64,000 nt of DNA from Rheinheimera baltica DSM 14885. GTDB lineage: Bacteria > Pseudomonadota > Gammaproteobacteria > Enterobacterales > Alteromonadaceae. This document shows, piece by piece, positions 39,814-48,531 of the stretch. The stretch lies in contig NZ_AUDG01000003.1 in the NCBI RefSeq assembly GCF_000425345.1, positions 140,415 through 204,414 on the forward strand. The letters run 5' to 3'. The first letter of the stretch is position 1, and the number at the start of each line of letters is the position of its first letter. The notes below the pieces were generated by a model that worked only from the letters and a program-made list of their open reading frames with translations, was not told the origin of the DNA and did no database searches. A program made the translations under genes and the position numbers.

Positions 39814-40595
39814 CAGCTGCTCCAGGCCTGCCAGGCTAAACGCAGTGCAATAGCTGCAACAACGCAAATAAATACCGGACGAATAAATTTACTTCCAAAT
39901 TTAATAGCAGAATGTGCACCTAGCCAGGCCCCCAACATTAAGCAGAGACCCATACCGATTCCCAACGCAAAATTAACATGGCCCAGATAAATAAAAGCCA
40001 CCAGCGAAAAGCCATTGCTGACAAAATTCATTGTCCGCGCCACACCACTGGTGAGTAGCAAATTTATCCGGTAAAGCGCCATTGTAGATACCATCCAAAA
40101 AGCACCGGCACCCGGACCTGCAATACCATCATAAAACCCTAATGTCAGGCCTTGCAGCCTTTGTTGCCAATATAATTTGGTCGTTTTGGCAGGCAACTGC
40201 AGCTTGTCATCAGGTTGCATACGATTAAATAATGTATAAAAAGCGGCTAACAAAATCACAATTGGAAGAATTTTTTCCAGCGATTCATTACTCAGAAAGT
40301 CGACAGCTATAGTGCCGAGTACTGCACCGATAGCGGTGTAAAACAAACTGCGCTGCCAAAAATGAGGATTAAACAGCTTTTTGCGGTAATAAGTGACAGA
40401 TGCTGTTAACGAGCCAAAAGTGGCCGCTAATTTATTTGTACCCAGCACGACATGAGGAGGTAAACCGGCAGTAAGTAAGGCGGGCACAGTAAGTAAACCA
40501 CCGCCGCCAGCAATAGCATCGATAAAACCGGCAATAAAGGCCACGGCACACAACAGTAATAATATACTCGGCTCTAAAGCTAATTCTGCAAACAA
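39813..40595 (-). CDS. Sulfite exporter TauE/SafE family permease
   Basis: The 260-residue protein has eight or so hydrophobic segments in two similar halves, with AFIAGFIDAIAGGGGLLTVPAL in the first and GFYDGIAGPGAGAFW in the second, the repeated signature of TSUP permeases such as E. coli YfcA. The substrate, perhaps a sulfur-containing anion, cannot be read from sequence. The start is a TTG at 40595 with AGGA 7 nt upstream, 12 nt after dinG. Confidence 0.9.
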   Translation of the reverse strand: MFAELALEPSILLLLCAVAFIAGFIDAIAGGGGLLTVPALLTAGLPPHVVLGTNKLAATFGSLTASVTYYRKKLFNPHFWQRSLFYTAIGAVLGTIAVDFLSNESLEKILPIVILLAAFYTLFNRMQPDDKLQLPAKTTKLYWQQRLQGLTLGFYDGIAGPGAGAFWMVSTMALYRINLLLTSGVARTMNFVSNGFSLVAFIYLGHVNFALGIGMGLCLMLGAWLGAHSAIKFGSKFIRPVFICVVAAIALRLAWQAWSS

Positions 40596-40607
40596 AATGG
40601 TTTCCTG

Positions 40608-42647
40608 TTAATACTCAATGTGACGCTGAAAAGGAGGCAATGCGTTTAACATGGCCGTGCCGTAAGACTTAGTAACCAGACGGCGGTCGAGAATAATAAT
40701 TTGGCCTTCATCTTGCTCCTGGCGTAGCAGTCTACCACATGCCTGCACCAGTTTCTTTGATGTGGCGGGCACGGTAAGTTGTAAAAATGGATTGCCGCCT
40801 TTACGTGTTATCGCTTCAGCTAAGGCTTCCTCTAACGGCGACGTGGGTACCGCAAAAGGTAACTTTGTTATCACTAAATTGGTTAACAACTTACCGGGTA
40901 AATCTAGCCCTTCAGAGAAACTTTGGGTTCCGAACAAGATACTACAGCGGTTATGTTTGCAGTTTTCGGCATGCAATTGCAGTAGTGCTTGACGTGATGC
41001 CTCACCTTGTACCAATAAAGAAAAGCCTTTTTTACGGATAGTTTCTGCAACCTGCTGCATTTGCCAATAAGACGCAAACAGCACCAGGCTTGCCTGATCT
41101 TTAGGTAAGTAGTTTGGCAGCAGCGTAGACAGTTCGTCCGTATAGGCTTGTTCAGTAGGCAAGGTTTTCATTTTGGGAATAACAATTTTACCTTTTTCCG
41201 CATACGCAAATGGTGACGTTACTTGCAGCGTTTTGACTCCCTCAAACCGATTTAAACCAAGATCGTATTTTATATACTGAAACGAATTTAACGCTGTCAA
41301 CGTAGCCGAACACATGATCACGGCAAAGGCATCATTAAACAGCAGTTGCTCCAGTTTGTTTGCCACGCCAAGCGGGCAAGCATGGCCAACGACATTTTGG
41401 CTTTGGTTATTCAGTTCAACCCAACGGGCTTGATGGACATTTTTTTCTTGCTCCATCGCATAAAGATGCCAAAGCCCTTGTTGTTGCTCAATCTTGTGTC
41501 GCAGGTGACTTAGGTCCTGTAGCAAGTTAAAACTCTGTTTTAACGGCAGTTTTTGTTCAGAGATATTTTCTTGCAAATGTTGTTGCACGCGTTCTAATTG
41601 AACCAGCGCTTTTTGACTCATTTGTGCTAGAGGCTCTGCTTGCTGCTGGACTAATTTTGGCAGGGCAGCATCAGTAAAACGATACTCGGTCTTATCAGCA
41701 AACCAGCGCGTTTTAAACTCAGCAATACTTCGCTCAACAGGCTTGAGTAAACTGTTTAACTCGTTACAACTGTCATCAAACCGCAATAGTTCTTTCATTA
41801 CAGTCGCTGGCAAAAGGGTAATTAACTGTTGAATTGTTTTGCCAGCTTTTTCTAACCAAACACTATTGTGGCTAAGCTGTGCCTGTGCCGCAAAAAAATC
41901 GCGGGCAATATCGGGTAAATGATGTGCTTCGTCAATAACATACAAGCTATCTTCAGCTTGCGGCAATATACTATTGCCACTGGCCAAGTCGGCTAATAGC
42001 AAGGCATGATTTACAACCAAAACATCGGCGTTACTTACCTCTGCGCGAGCCAGATGAAACGGGCAGTTCATGTGCCGGCGATCGGTTTTATGGCAATGCA
42101 GCGGGTCTGCTACAATTCGCTGCCATAAATCTTCAGACAGCGGGGTTGCGAGTGTATCTCGGTCACCCAGCCAGTGGCGTTGTTGCCAACTATCGAGCAG
42201 TTTTTGCCAGTCAAAAGCCGCATCAGCGGCTGTTGCAAATAATTCGGGGTGTTTTTGTTGCTGACGCATGCGCTCAATACAGGCATAACGCTGGCGTCCT
42301 TTAACCAAACTAAATTCAAATAATAATTTGCTATGCTGCTGAAAAAATGGCAAATCTTTATTTACAAGTTGTTCCTGCAGGGCCACAGTGGCGGTTGCAA
42401 TAACTACTTTTTTCTTTTGCGATAATGCATATGGGATAACCGCCAGCATATAAGCTAACGATTTTCCAGTACCTGTCCCCGCTTCAATTAAACCAATCCG
42501 TTCATGTCGGTGATAACTGCCGGACACAATTTTAGCGATTTCGGCAACCAGTAAATTTTGCCCCGGTCTGGGTTGATACAGCGGCAATGTCGTTTTGATA
42601 CGGCTATGAATATCGCGAATTTGGTGTTTAAGAGAGTCACTTAGCAT
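40608..42647 (-). CDS. dinG: DinG-family ATP-dependent DNA helicase
   Basis: The 679-residue protein is an XPD-like superfamily 2 helicase: Walker A GTGTGKS at residues 57-63, the DEAH box in VIDEAHHLPD, and C-terminal motifs LFGTQSFSEGLDLPGK and QACGRLLRQEQDEG. DinG helicases unwind R-loops and D-loops and normally hold a 4Fe-4S cluster on four Cys. Here I see Cys123 (RYAC), then LHCHKTDRRHMNCPF with only two Cys; the middle ligand of the usual three is absent. It leads the dinG-tauE-priC-HDAC unit. Confidence 0.88.
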   Translation of the reverse strand: MLSDSLKHQIRDIHSRIKTTLPLYQPRPGQNLLVAEIAKIVSGSYHRHERIGLIEAGTGTGKSLAYMLAVIPYALSQKKKVVIATATVALQEQLVNKDLPFFQQHSKLLFEFSLVKGRQRYACIERMRQQQKHPELFATAADAAFDWQKLLDSWQQRHWLGDRDTLATPLSEDLWQRIVADPLHCHKTDRRHMNCPFHLARAEVSNADVLVVNHALLLADLASGNSILPQAEDSLYVIDEAHHLPDIARDFFAAQAQLSHNSVWLEKAGKTIQQLITLLPATVMKELLRFDDSCNELNSLLKPVERSIAEFKTRWFADKTEYRFTDAALPKLVQQQAEPLAQMSQKALVQLERVQQHLQENISEQKLPLKQSFNLLQDLSHLRHKIEQQQGLWHLYAMEQEKNVHQARWVELNNQSQNVVGHACPLGVANKLEQLLFNDAFAVIMCSATLTALNSFQYIKYDLGLNRFEGVKTLQVTSPFAYAEKGKIVIPKMKTLPTEQAYTDELSTLLPNYLPKDQASLVLFASYWQMQQVAETIRKKGFSLLVQGEASRQALLQLHAENCKHNRCSILFGTQSFSEGLDLPGKLLTNLVITKLPFAVPTSPLEEALAEAITRKGGNPFLQLTVPATSKKLVQACGRLLRQEQDEGQIIILDRRLVTKSYGTAMLNALPPFQRHIEY

Positions 42648-42780
42648 ATTGGGTATGTATTTTTATCCAGTTATTGGATTGTATACCTAATATCAGCAGT
42701 AGCAAAACGGCTTCATCTACAAAATTCGCATAGAAAGTTCCGTCTTGTGAATAATTAATTAGGAATGAATCGGGATTTAT

Positions 42781-42812
42781 TGTAAAGATTTGTTGGCAAT
42801 CTAATCTTTACA
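42781..42812. promoter_or_regulatory. Perfect 10-bp inverted repeat upstream of the TonB receptor
   Basis: TGTAAAGATT and AATCTTTACA are a perfect inverted pair 12 nt apart, a spacing that places the half-sites two helical turns apart. It lies in the 490-bp gap between dinG and the receptor gene, a good place for an operator of either. It is AT-rich, so chance cannot be excluded. Confidence 0.4.
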
Positions 42813-43040
42813 TTTAACGCCGTGTCCATACAGTTAATTACGCATATTTTATTTGCTAAGCTTAAGTTGTTGAATTTAATCAATTATAATATATCGCTCT
42901 GCACGGCATTGCCAAATATTCTATTGCATTGAAAAGATGTTTGTACAGAAGTTAACCTGGCGACAACGTAAATCTCAAATTGTTCCATAAAAGCTGTTGA
43001 CCCTGCCGAAACCTTACGTTTATTATCAGTGGGCGACAAA

Positions 43041-43092
43041 TCGGAGGTTATCCGAAATGAACGGAGTGCCGAGCGCCGTAAAAGGTTGGTAA
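43041..43092 (+). promoter_or_regulatory. Structured leader with an 11-codon ORF ahead of the TonB receptor
   Basis: TCGGA GGTTA TCCGA (43041-43055) forms a small hairpin that also holds a GGAGG ribosome binding site (43043-43047). Nine nt on, an ATG at 43057 opens MNGVPSAVKGW, ended by TAA at 43090. It is 45 nt before the receptor start. Hiding the ribosome binding site in a hairpin and placing a short ORF before an expensive receptor suggests translational or attenuation control; this is inference. Confidence 0.4.
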
Positions 43093-43137
43093 CTGTTTAA
43101 AAATAGAATCACTAGATAGTGGTCCAGGGAGAAATAC

Positions 43138-45939
43138 ATGTATACGAATAATAAATTAAGCAAAGCTGTGCGCTTAGCGATTGCTTTTGGCGCTGCATCT
43201 GCAACTGCTTTCACTGCATCAGTAAATGCTGCTGAAGAAGATGCTGCAGAAAAAGTAGAACGAATTGAAGTAACAGGTTCACGTATTAAACGTGCTGACC
43301 TTGAAGGTGCAAACCCAGTAACAGTATTAGATAAAGTTGATATCGAGCGTTTCGGTCTGACTTCTATCGGTGACGTATTACAAAACCTGCCAGCTGCTGG
43401 TTCTGCAATTAACACCAACAGCAATAACGGTGGTGACGGTACAACTACCCTGAACATCCGTGGTTTAGGTTCAAACCGTACCTTAGTATTGGTAGACGGT
43501 AAGCGCTGGGCACCAGGTCTGGGCGGTTCTGTCGACTTAAACAACATTCCATCATCTATCATTGAGCGTATTGAAGTATTAAAAGATGGTGCGTCTGCAG
43601 TATACGGTTCTGACGCCGTTGCTGGTGTAGTAAACATTATTACTCGTAAAGACTACGAAGGCGTTCACGCTAGTGCTTACTTAGGTCAGTACGCAAGCTA
43701 CAGCGATGGCCGTAAAGAATCTTACGACATTGGTTTTGGTGCATCTTCTGGTAAAGGTAACGTTTATGTAAACGTAAGCTACGTAAACGAAGATGAAACC
43801 TTAGCGGGTGGCCGTGATATTTCTGCAGTGCCAGTATTTGGTACTCCAGTAGGTTTTGGTGGTTCTTCTGGTACGCCTAATACCCGTTTTATGTACAAAG
43901 ACGGCAATGGTGATTTATTCAGCCAGCAGGGTGATGGTAACGGCGGGTTAATCCCGTGGACTGGCGCTTCTGCATTTAACTTCGCGCCATTTAACTTCCT
44001 GTCTACGCCGCAAGAACGTACAAATATATTTATCAAAGCAGACTATGAGCTGAGCGATAACCTGCGTGTTATGGTGAACGGTTTCTACAACAACCGTAAA
44101 TCAGCACAGGCGCTGGCACCTACGCCGTTGTTTATCGGTAGTGCGTTTGGTGGCACCGGTTATGTGTTGGCAGCGAACAACCCATACAACCCAACGGGTT
44201 TAGACTTAAGTACTGATACACCAGGTGAAAATGAGCTGTATCTGGTAGGCCGTCGTATGATGGAAGCTGGCTACCGTCAGTTTAACCAGAACGTTGACCA
44301 ATTCCAGTTTAACGGTGGCTTTGAAGGTAACTTCGATTTAGGCGACCGTACTTTCTACTGGGATGTTGGTTACACCTATTCAGACATTACAAACAACGAG
44401 CTGACTGACGGTTTGCTTAACATGGGTAATGTTAAGACGGCAATTGGTGATGTTGATGTTTGTGCTGCAACAGATGGCTGTGTGCCACTTGACCTGTTCG
44501 GTGGTTCTACTGCTATCGGTGTAGGTTCTATCACGGAAGAAATGCTGGATTACATCCTGTTTACTGCGCAAGATGCTTCTAACACCAACATGAAAAACTA
44601 CACCGCTAACATTTCTGGTGACGTAGTAGAGCTGCCAGCCGGTATGATTGGTTTCGCTGCGGGTTACGAAAAACGCTGGCAGAGCGGTTTCGACCAGCCA
44701 GATGCGTTTATCTCTGCAGGTTTGTCTTCAGGTAACGCGCGTCAGCCTACTTCAGGTCGTTACGACGTAGAAGAGATGTACCTTGAATTAGCGATTCCAT
44801 TGTTAGCTGATATGGCGTTTGCGCAAAACCTGGATTTAGAATTAGCGACTCGCTACTCTGATTACAGCAACTTTGGCGACACAACAAACAGCAAAGTAGG
44901 TCTGAAGTGGCGTGTAAACGCTGACTTATTAGTACGTGCTACGTACTCTGAGTCTTTCCGTGCTCCGTCAATCAGGGAGTTATTCCGTGGTGCAACAGAT
45001 AACTTTGTTACTTTAGTTGACCCATGTAATGGTGGTGCTGCAGCTAACCCAGGTAAGCCTGGTTGTGCGGGTATTCCGGCTACTTACAACCAGCCTAACC
45101 CGCAAATTCGCTCAACTGTTGGTGGTAACGCCAACCTGGAAGCAGAAGAAGGCGAAAGCAAAACATACGGTTTCGTGTATAACCCTTCATGGGCTGATGG
45201 CCTGTCAATGACTTTCGACATGTTTGATGTTGAAGTTAACGGCGCGGTGTCTACTGTTGGTCCACAAGCTATTCTGGATGCGTGTGCTGAAACTGGCGTA
45301 ACACTGTGTTCACTGATCCAGCGTAACTCTGGCGGCGGTATTGTTGAATTGTTTAACGGTGCAGTTAACTTAGGTGGTGAATACACCAAAGGCTTCGATG
45401 CTAACGTGTCTTACCGTTTTGATACTGACTTTGGTACTTTCTTGACACGCTTTGATGTTACCTACATCGACGAGCGTACAGTAGTTGCTGTTGACCCGGT
45501 AACTGCTGCTGAATTTGAAAATAAGTTAGCAGGTAGGGCATTTGACCGTGACGTAGTGCCTCGCGTTCGTTCTAACGTATCGTTAGACTGGACTCAAGGT
45601 GACTGGACTGCAAGCTACCTGGCACGTTTTATCAAAGGTACAGATGAAACCTGTAACTTCGGTAACAATGCACTACAAAATGCGCAAGAGCAAATTCTGT
45701 GTAGTATGCCAAGTGCAGAAGTGGGCGGCCCGAGCTTCAACCACTTAGGTTCAATGGTATATCATGATGTGTCTGGTGCTTATCAGGTAACTGAAAGTAT
45801 GCGTGTTTCTGTTGGTATCAATAACCTGTTCGATACAGATCCACGTGTATCTTACAGTACCTTTGCTAACAGCTTTGACCCATCAATGTATGAAATTCCA
45901 GGTCGCTTTGTATACGGCCGTATCAGCTTGGAATTCTAA
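43138..45939 (+). CDS. TonB-dependent outer membrane receptor
   Basis: The 933-residue precursor has a signal peptide ending ASVNA before AEED, a TonB-box-like stretch VERIEVTGSRI, a plug with VDGKRWAP and YGSDAVAGVVNIITR, and a 22-strand barrel ending RFVYGRISLEF with terminal Phe. It belongs to the large family that imports peptides, oligosaccharides or metal complexes in Alteromonadales; the ligand is unknown. Codon use is strongly biased (AAC, GGT, CGT) unlike the genes after it, so it is probably very highly expressed. AGGGAG lies 6 nt before the ATG and a strong terminator follows. Confidence 0.93.
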   Translation: MYTNNKLSKAVRLAIAFGAASATAFTASVNAAEEDAAEKVERIEVTGSRIKRADLEGANPVTVLDKVDIERFGLTSIGDVLQNLPAAGSAINTNSNNGGDGTTTLNIRGLGSNRTLVLVDGKRWAPGLGGSVDLNNIPSSIIERIEVLKDGASAVYGSDAVAGVVNIITRKDYEGVHASAYLGQYASYSDGRKESYDIGFGASSGKGNVYVNVSYVNEDETLAGGRDISAVPVFGTPVGFGGSSGTPNTRFMYKDGNGDLFSQQGDGNGGLIPWTGASAFNFAPFNFLSTPQERTNIFIKADYELSDNLRVMVNGFYNNRKSAQALAPTPLFIGSAFGGTGYVLAANNPYNPTGLDLSTDTPGENELYLVGRRMMEAGYRQFNQNVDQFQFNGGFEGNFDLGDRTFYWDVGYTYSDITNNELTDGLLNMGNVKTAIGDVDVCAATDGCVPLDLFGGSTAIGVGSITEEMLDYILFTAQDASNTNMKNYTANISGDVVELPAGMIGFAAGYEKRWQSGFDQPDAFISAGLSSGNARQPTSGRYDVEEMYLELAIPLLADMAFAQNLDLELATRYSDYSNFGDTTNSKVGLKWRVNADLLVRATYSESFRAPSIRELFRGATDNFVTLVDPCNGGAAANPGKPGCAGIPATYNQPNPQIRSTVGGNANLEAEEGESKTYGFVYNPSWADGLSMTFDMFDVEVNGAVSTVGPQAILDACAETGVTLCSLIQRNSGGGIVELFNGAVNLGGEYTKGFDANVSYRFDTDFGTFLTRFDVTYIDERTVVAVDPVTAAEFENKLAGRAFDRDVVPRVRSNVSLDWTQGDWTASYLARFIKGTDETCNFGNNALQNAQEQILCSMPSAEVGGPSFNHLGSMVYHDVSGAYQVTESMRVSVGINNLFDTDPRVSYSTFANSFDPSMYEIPGRFVYGRISLEF

Positions 45940-45967
45940 TACCTAGTTAAGGCTTAACCTTAACCAC

Positions 45968-45997
45968 AAAAAGCCTCGTTTCGAGGCTTTTTTTTTA
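45968..45997 (+). terminator. Rho-independent terminator after the TonB receptor
   Basis: AAGCCTCG and CGAGGCTT pair around TTT and are followed by a run of eight or more T. It isolates the receptor transcript from the hydroxylase genes downstream or lets only part of transcription pass. Confidence 0.9.
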
Positions 45998-46014
45998 GGT
46001 TGATTGATGAAAAA

Positions 46015-47175
46015 ATGGCAATACAGACCCAGACGATGAATAAACCGGTAATGGATAAACAGAGTTTAATTCGACAAGCCATAGCTTGCTTTAACCAAAA
46101 CGACCCGCAGCAAGGCAAAGCATTACTGCAGCGTGCCGCCGATGCAGGCTCTGCAGCAGCGGTGCTGTATTATGCCGATATATTGTTTAAAGAAGATAAG
46201 CCTTCAGCTTATAAATACCTCGGCCAGCAGTGGCAAAGGGGAGTGAAGGGCACGCTGCACCGTAGGGCGTTGTTACGTTGTTTTTTTGACAAGCAGAATA
46301 GCTACACGAATGATGAGCTGTTTTCTGATTTGCACGAAGAAGCCATAGATGGCGATATTCAGTCTATTGTCGCCCTGATATCGGTAATGCAGAGCGCTGA
46401 TGTTAGTCGCTATTACTGCGCACTATTGCAGCAGTTTTCGCCAGAATTAGCTCAGCAGTTGTTGCATGCTTTATATACAGTGCAGGAAGCCAGCGTGACT
46501 AGTACCGAGCTTAGTCAAGCGTTTAGCACCGGCTTGCAAGGCTGGCAACAGTTTAATTGTGAAAAGATAAATAGCGACATCGGCCTGGTTGTTGCCAAAG
46601 CAGCATTAACCGACATTGAATGTCGTTATATGATGTTGCGATTTAGCAGCTTATTGCAACCGTCACAAATTGTCGATCCGGTGAGTGGAACGGCAAAACA
46701 AAACCCTTACCGCACCGGTTCCATGGTAGCCATTGTGCCGGAATATTTGGATTGGATAGCTTTAGGCATAGAATTGAAAATGTCAGCGTTTGCTGGTTTT
46801 GCGCGGCAAAATGGTGAGGTGATGAACCTGATACATTATGACGTGCAACAACGCTATCTGCCACATTTTGACGCCATCGTTGGTGACACGTCAACATTGT
46901 CGTCCCAGCTTCGCAATGGCGGCCAGCGGCAGCTAACGGTGCTTGCGTATTTAAATACGGTATCAGCGGGCGGTGAAACGTCTTTTCTTAAGTTAGGCAT
47001 TAAAGTACCAGCCCAGGCGGGTGATATGCTTATGTTTCGCAATATTGATGCTGCTGGCAAGTTGTTACAAGCTTCTTATCATGCCGGTGAACCGGTACAA
47101 GCAGGTGAGAAATGGCTGTTGTCAAAATGGGTTAGACAAGGTGTTACTGATTATGGTACGTTTGTTTACGGTTAA
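46015..47175 (+). CDS. Prolyl 4-hydroxylase-type 2OG-Fe(II) oxygenase with N-terminal Sel1-like repeats
   Basis: The first 190 residues hold Sel1/TPR-like helical repeats (PQQGKALLQRAADAGSAAAV). The C-terminal 180 residues form a double-stranded beta-helix dioxygenase of the prolyl 4-hydroxylase family: iron ligands H284 and D286 in PHFD, H356 in YHAGEPV, and K366 in GEKWLLSKW to bind 2-oxoglutarate. GGETSFL is also typical. It should hydroxylate a protein or peptide. The start is uncertain: ATG 46015 is taken over a TTG at 46000. It has no signal peptide. It follows the receptor terminator by 18 nt. Confidence 0.85.
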   Translation: MAIQTQTMNKPVMDKQSLIRQAIACFNQNDPQQGKALLQRAADAGSAAAVLYYADILFKEDKPSAYKYLGQQWQRGVKGTLHRRALLRCFFDKQNSYTNDELFSDLHEEAIDGDIQSIVALISVMQSADVSRYYCALLQQFSPELAQQLLHALYTVQEASVTSTELSQAFSTGLQGWQQFNCEKINSDIGLVVAKAALTDIECRYMMLRFSSLLQPSQIVDPVSGTAKQNPYRTGSMVAIVPEYLDWIALGIELKMSAFAGFARQNGEVMNLIHYDVQQRYLPHFDAIVGDTSTLSSQLRNGGQRQLTVLAYLNTVSAGGETSFLKLGIKVPAQAGDMLMFRNIDAAGKLLQASYHAGEPVQAGEKWLLSKWVRQGVTDYGTFVYG

Positions 47176-47228
47176 CATGAATATTTTTTGTATGTAATAC
47201 GTTAAGTTAGTGAAATTGGAGAAAAAAG

Positions 47229-47537
47229 ATGGAATTGTTGAAATTAAAGATGGCGACTATGGCTGTACTACTAGTCGCAGTAGCTGGTTGTAGTGCTTCT
47301 GTAGATCGTGATGTTGCTAATGCGACAACAACTGAAGAGACAGTGCAAGTTAATGAAAATGGCGAAGTTACTGCCGCTGCTGAGGAAAGTAAGTTAGTTT
47401 GTTATCATGAAAAAACCATTGGTTCTAACCGCAAAACCACCCGCTGTATGAGCAAGGCCGATCGTGATAAAATGCGCGAAGTATCACGTGAAGCGTGGTT
47501 ACGTCAACAGCAAGGTTCTGAAACAGGTGGTGGTTAA
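47229..47537 (+). CDS. Small predicted lipoprotein, unknown function
   Basis: The 102-residue protein has a signal sequence with lipobox VAGC (Cys21), an acidic Thr/Glu-rich linker, and a small C-terminal domain with two Cys in VCYHEKTIGSNRKTTRCM, which could form a disulfide in the periplasm. The tail ends SETGGG. A similar C..GS..C pattern occurs in other small Alteromonadales proteins, but I cannot name a family. GGAGAAAAAAG precedes the ATG. It sits between two hydroxylase genes, so it might be served or modified by them. Confidence 0.75.
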   Translation: MELLKLKMATMAVLLVAVAGCSASVDRDVANATTTEETVQVNENGEVTAAAEESKLVCYHEKTIGSNRKTTRCMSKADRDKMREVSREAWLRQQQGSETGGG

Positions 47538-47563
47538 TTATTAGAAATAACGCAAAATTTCCT

Positions 47564-48523
47564 TTGGGAGCTAATTACCCAGAGTTAGCCGCTCAGGCGA
47601 TAAAAGCGCAGCAATTTAATGCTGCGCTTGATATTTATGCCAGCTGGTTTGACGCTGAACCCGCCTTTTTTTTATCCAGCAAAGCGCTTGGTAAAACTCA
47701 ACAGACGCACATCAAAAATGCGGCTAATTTGGCCCGAAAGGCTTTGTATGACAAAGTTCAGGTTATTTCAAACGTCAGCAGCAGAATAAACAAGGCAATC
47801 CGCTTTTATTTTGGCCTTGAAGCCAAGCAGTTTGAACAGCCACTGCAGCAACCCTCTTTTTTTTATATTCCCGGGCTACCAGCGAAACCTTTTTATACAG
47901 CAGAAGAAATTCCTGGCTTGGCTGATATATTAGTGCAGCTGAACGGCTTTAAACCCGACCTACTGGCTCTGGGGCAAAATAGCTATCAGCAGTATGTTGA
48001 AACTTCTGGCCCGGTACCTAATACCACTGACTGGCAAAACGTTAAACAAAAATGGCTGTCTACGCATTTATTACGTGGTGACAAGAAAACGCCTTTTGCT
48101 GATAGTAAATTAACTGAGTGTCAAAAGGTGTTAGAACACCCTGTAATAGCGCATTGTCCGCCACACGCTGCTGAGGCATTTGTGTCGTCATTACTTTGCG
48201 GCGCTAAGATCCCACCCCATTATGGTATTTCTAATGTTAAACTGACAGTGCATATGCCGCTGCAGGTAAATGCTGCTGCGTATTTGCGTGCTGGTGACGA
48301 GCAGCGGTATTGGTCTGAGCACGACAAGGCTATCGTGTTTGATGATAGTTTTTTACATAGTGCGGCAAACCAGGGTGGGGCTCGGCGTGATGTATTTATT
48401 TTTGATGTTTGGCACCCTTCATTAACCGTTGAAGAGCAAAACGCTATTAAGCATTTTATGGCAGAGCATCAGCTTTGGTCAGAAAAATATGCTAAATTGG
48501 CTGCATTGGATGCCCGTTTGTAG
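47564..48523 (+). CDS. Aspartyl/asparaginyl beta-hydroxylase family protein
   Basis: The 319-residue protein ends in an Asp/Asn beta-hydroxylase domain: H219 in IPPHYGISNVKLTVHMPL, the second His of the site, H265, in FDDSFLHSAAN, and R in RRDVFIFDVWHP for 2-oxoglutarate. This family uses two His ligands and no carboxylate. The first 120 residues are helical and end FFYIPGLPAKPFY. The only start codon in frame besides rare ones is the TTG at 47564, with no clear ribosome binding site; the frame stays open to 47522 and an ATT at 47540 is a possible alternative. Confidence 0.85.
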   Translation: MGANYPELAAQAIKAQQFNAALDIYASWFDAEPAFFLSSKALGKTQQTHIKNAANLARKALYDKVQVISNVSSRINKAIRFYFGLEAKQFEQPLQQPSFFYIPGLPAKPFYTAEEIPGLADILVQLNGFKPDLLALGQNSYQQYVETSGPVPNTTDWQNVKQKWLSTHLLRGDKKTPFADSKLTECQKVLEHPVIAHCPPHAAEAFVSSLLCGAKIPPHYGISNVKLTVHMPLQVNAAAYLRAGDEQRYWSEHDKAIVFDDSFLHSAANQGGARRDVFIFDVWHPSLTVEEQNAIKHFMAEHQLWSEKYAKLAALDARL

Positions 48524-48531
48524 CGTTAAAA

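Noticed and set aside
43026..43637. 203-codon open frame on the minus strand within the TonB receptor gene
   Set aside because: It is fully antisense to the signal peptide and plug of the receptor, matches no family, and arises from the receptor's biased codon use.
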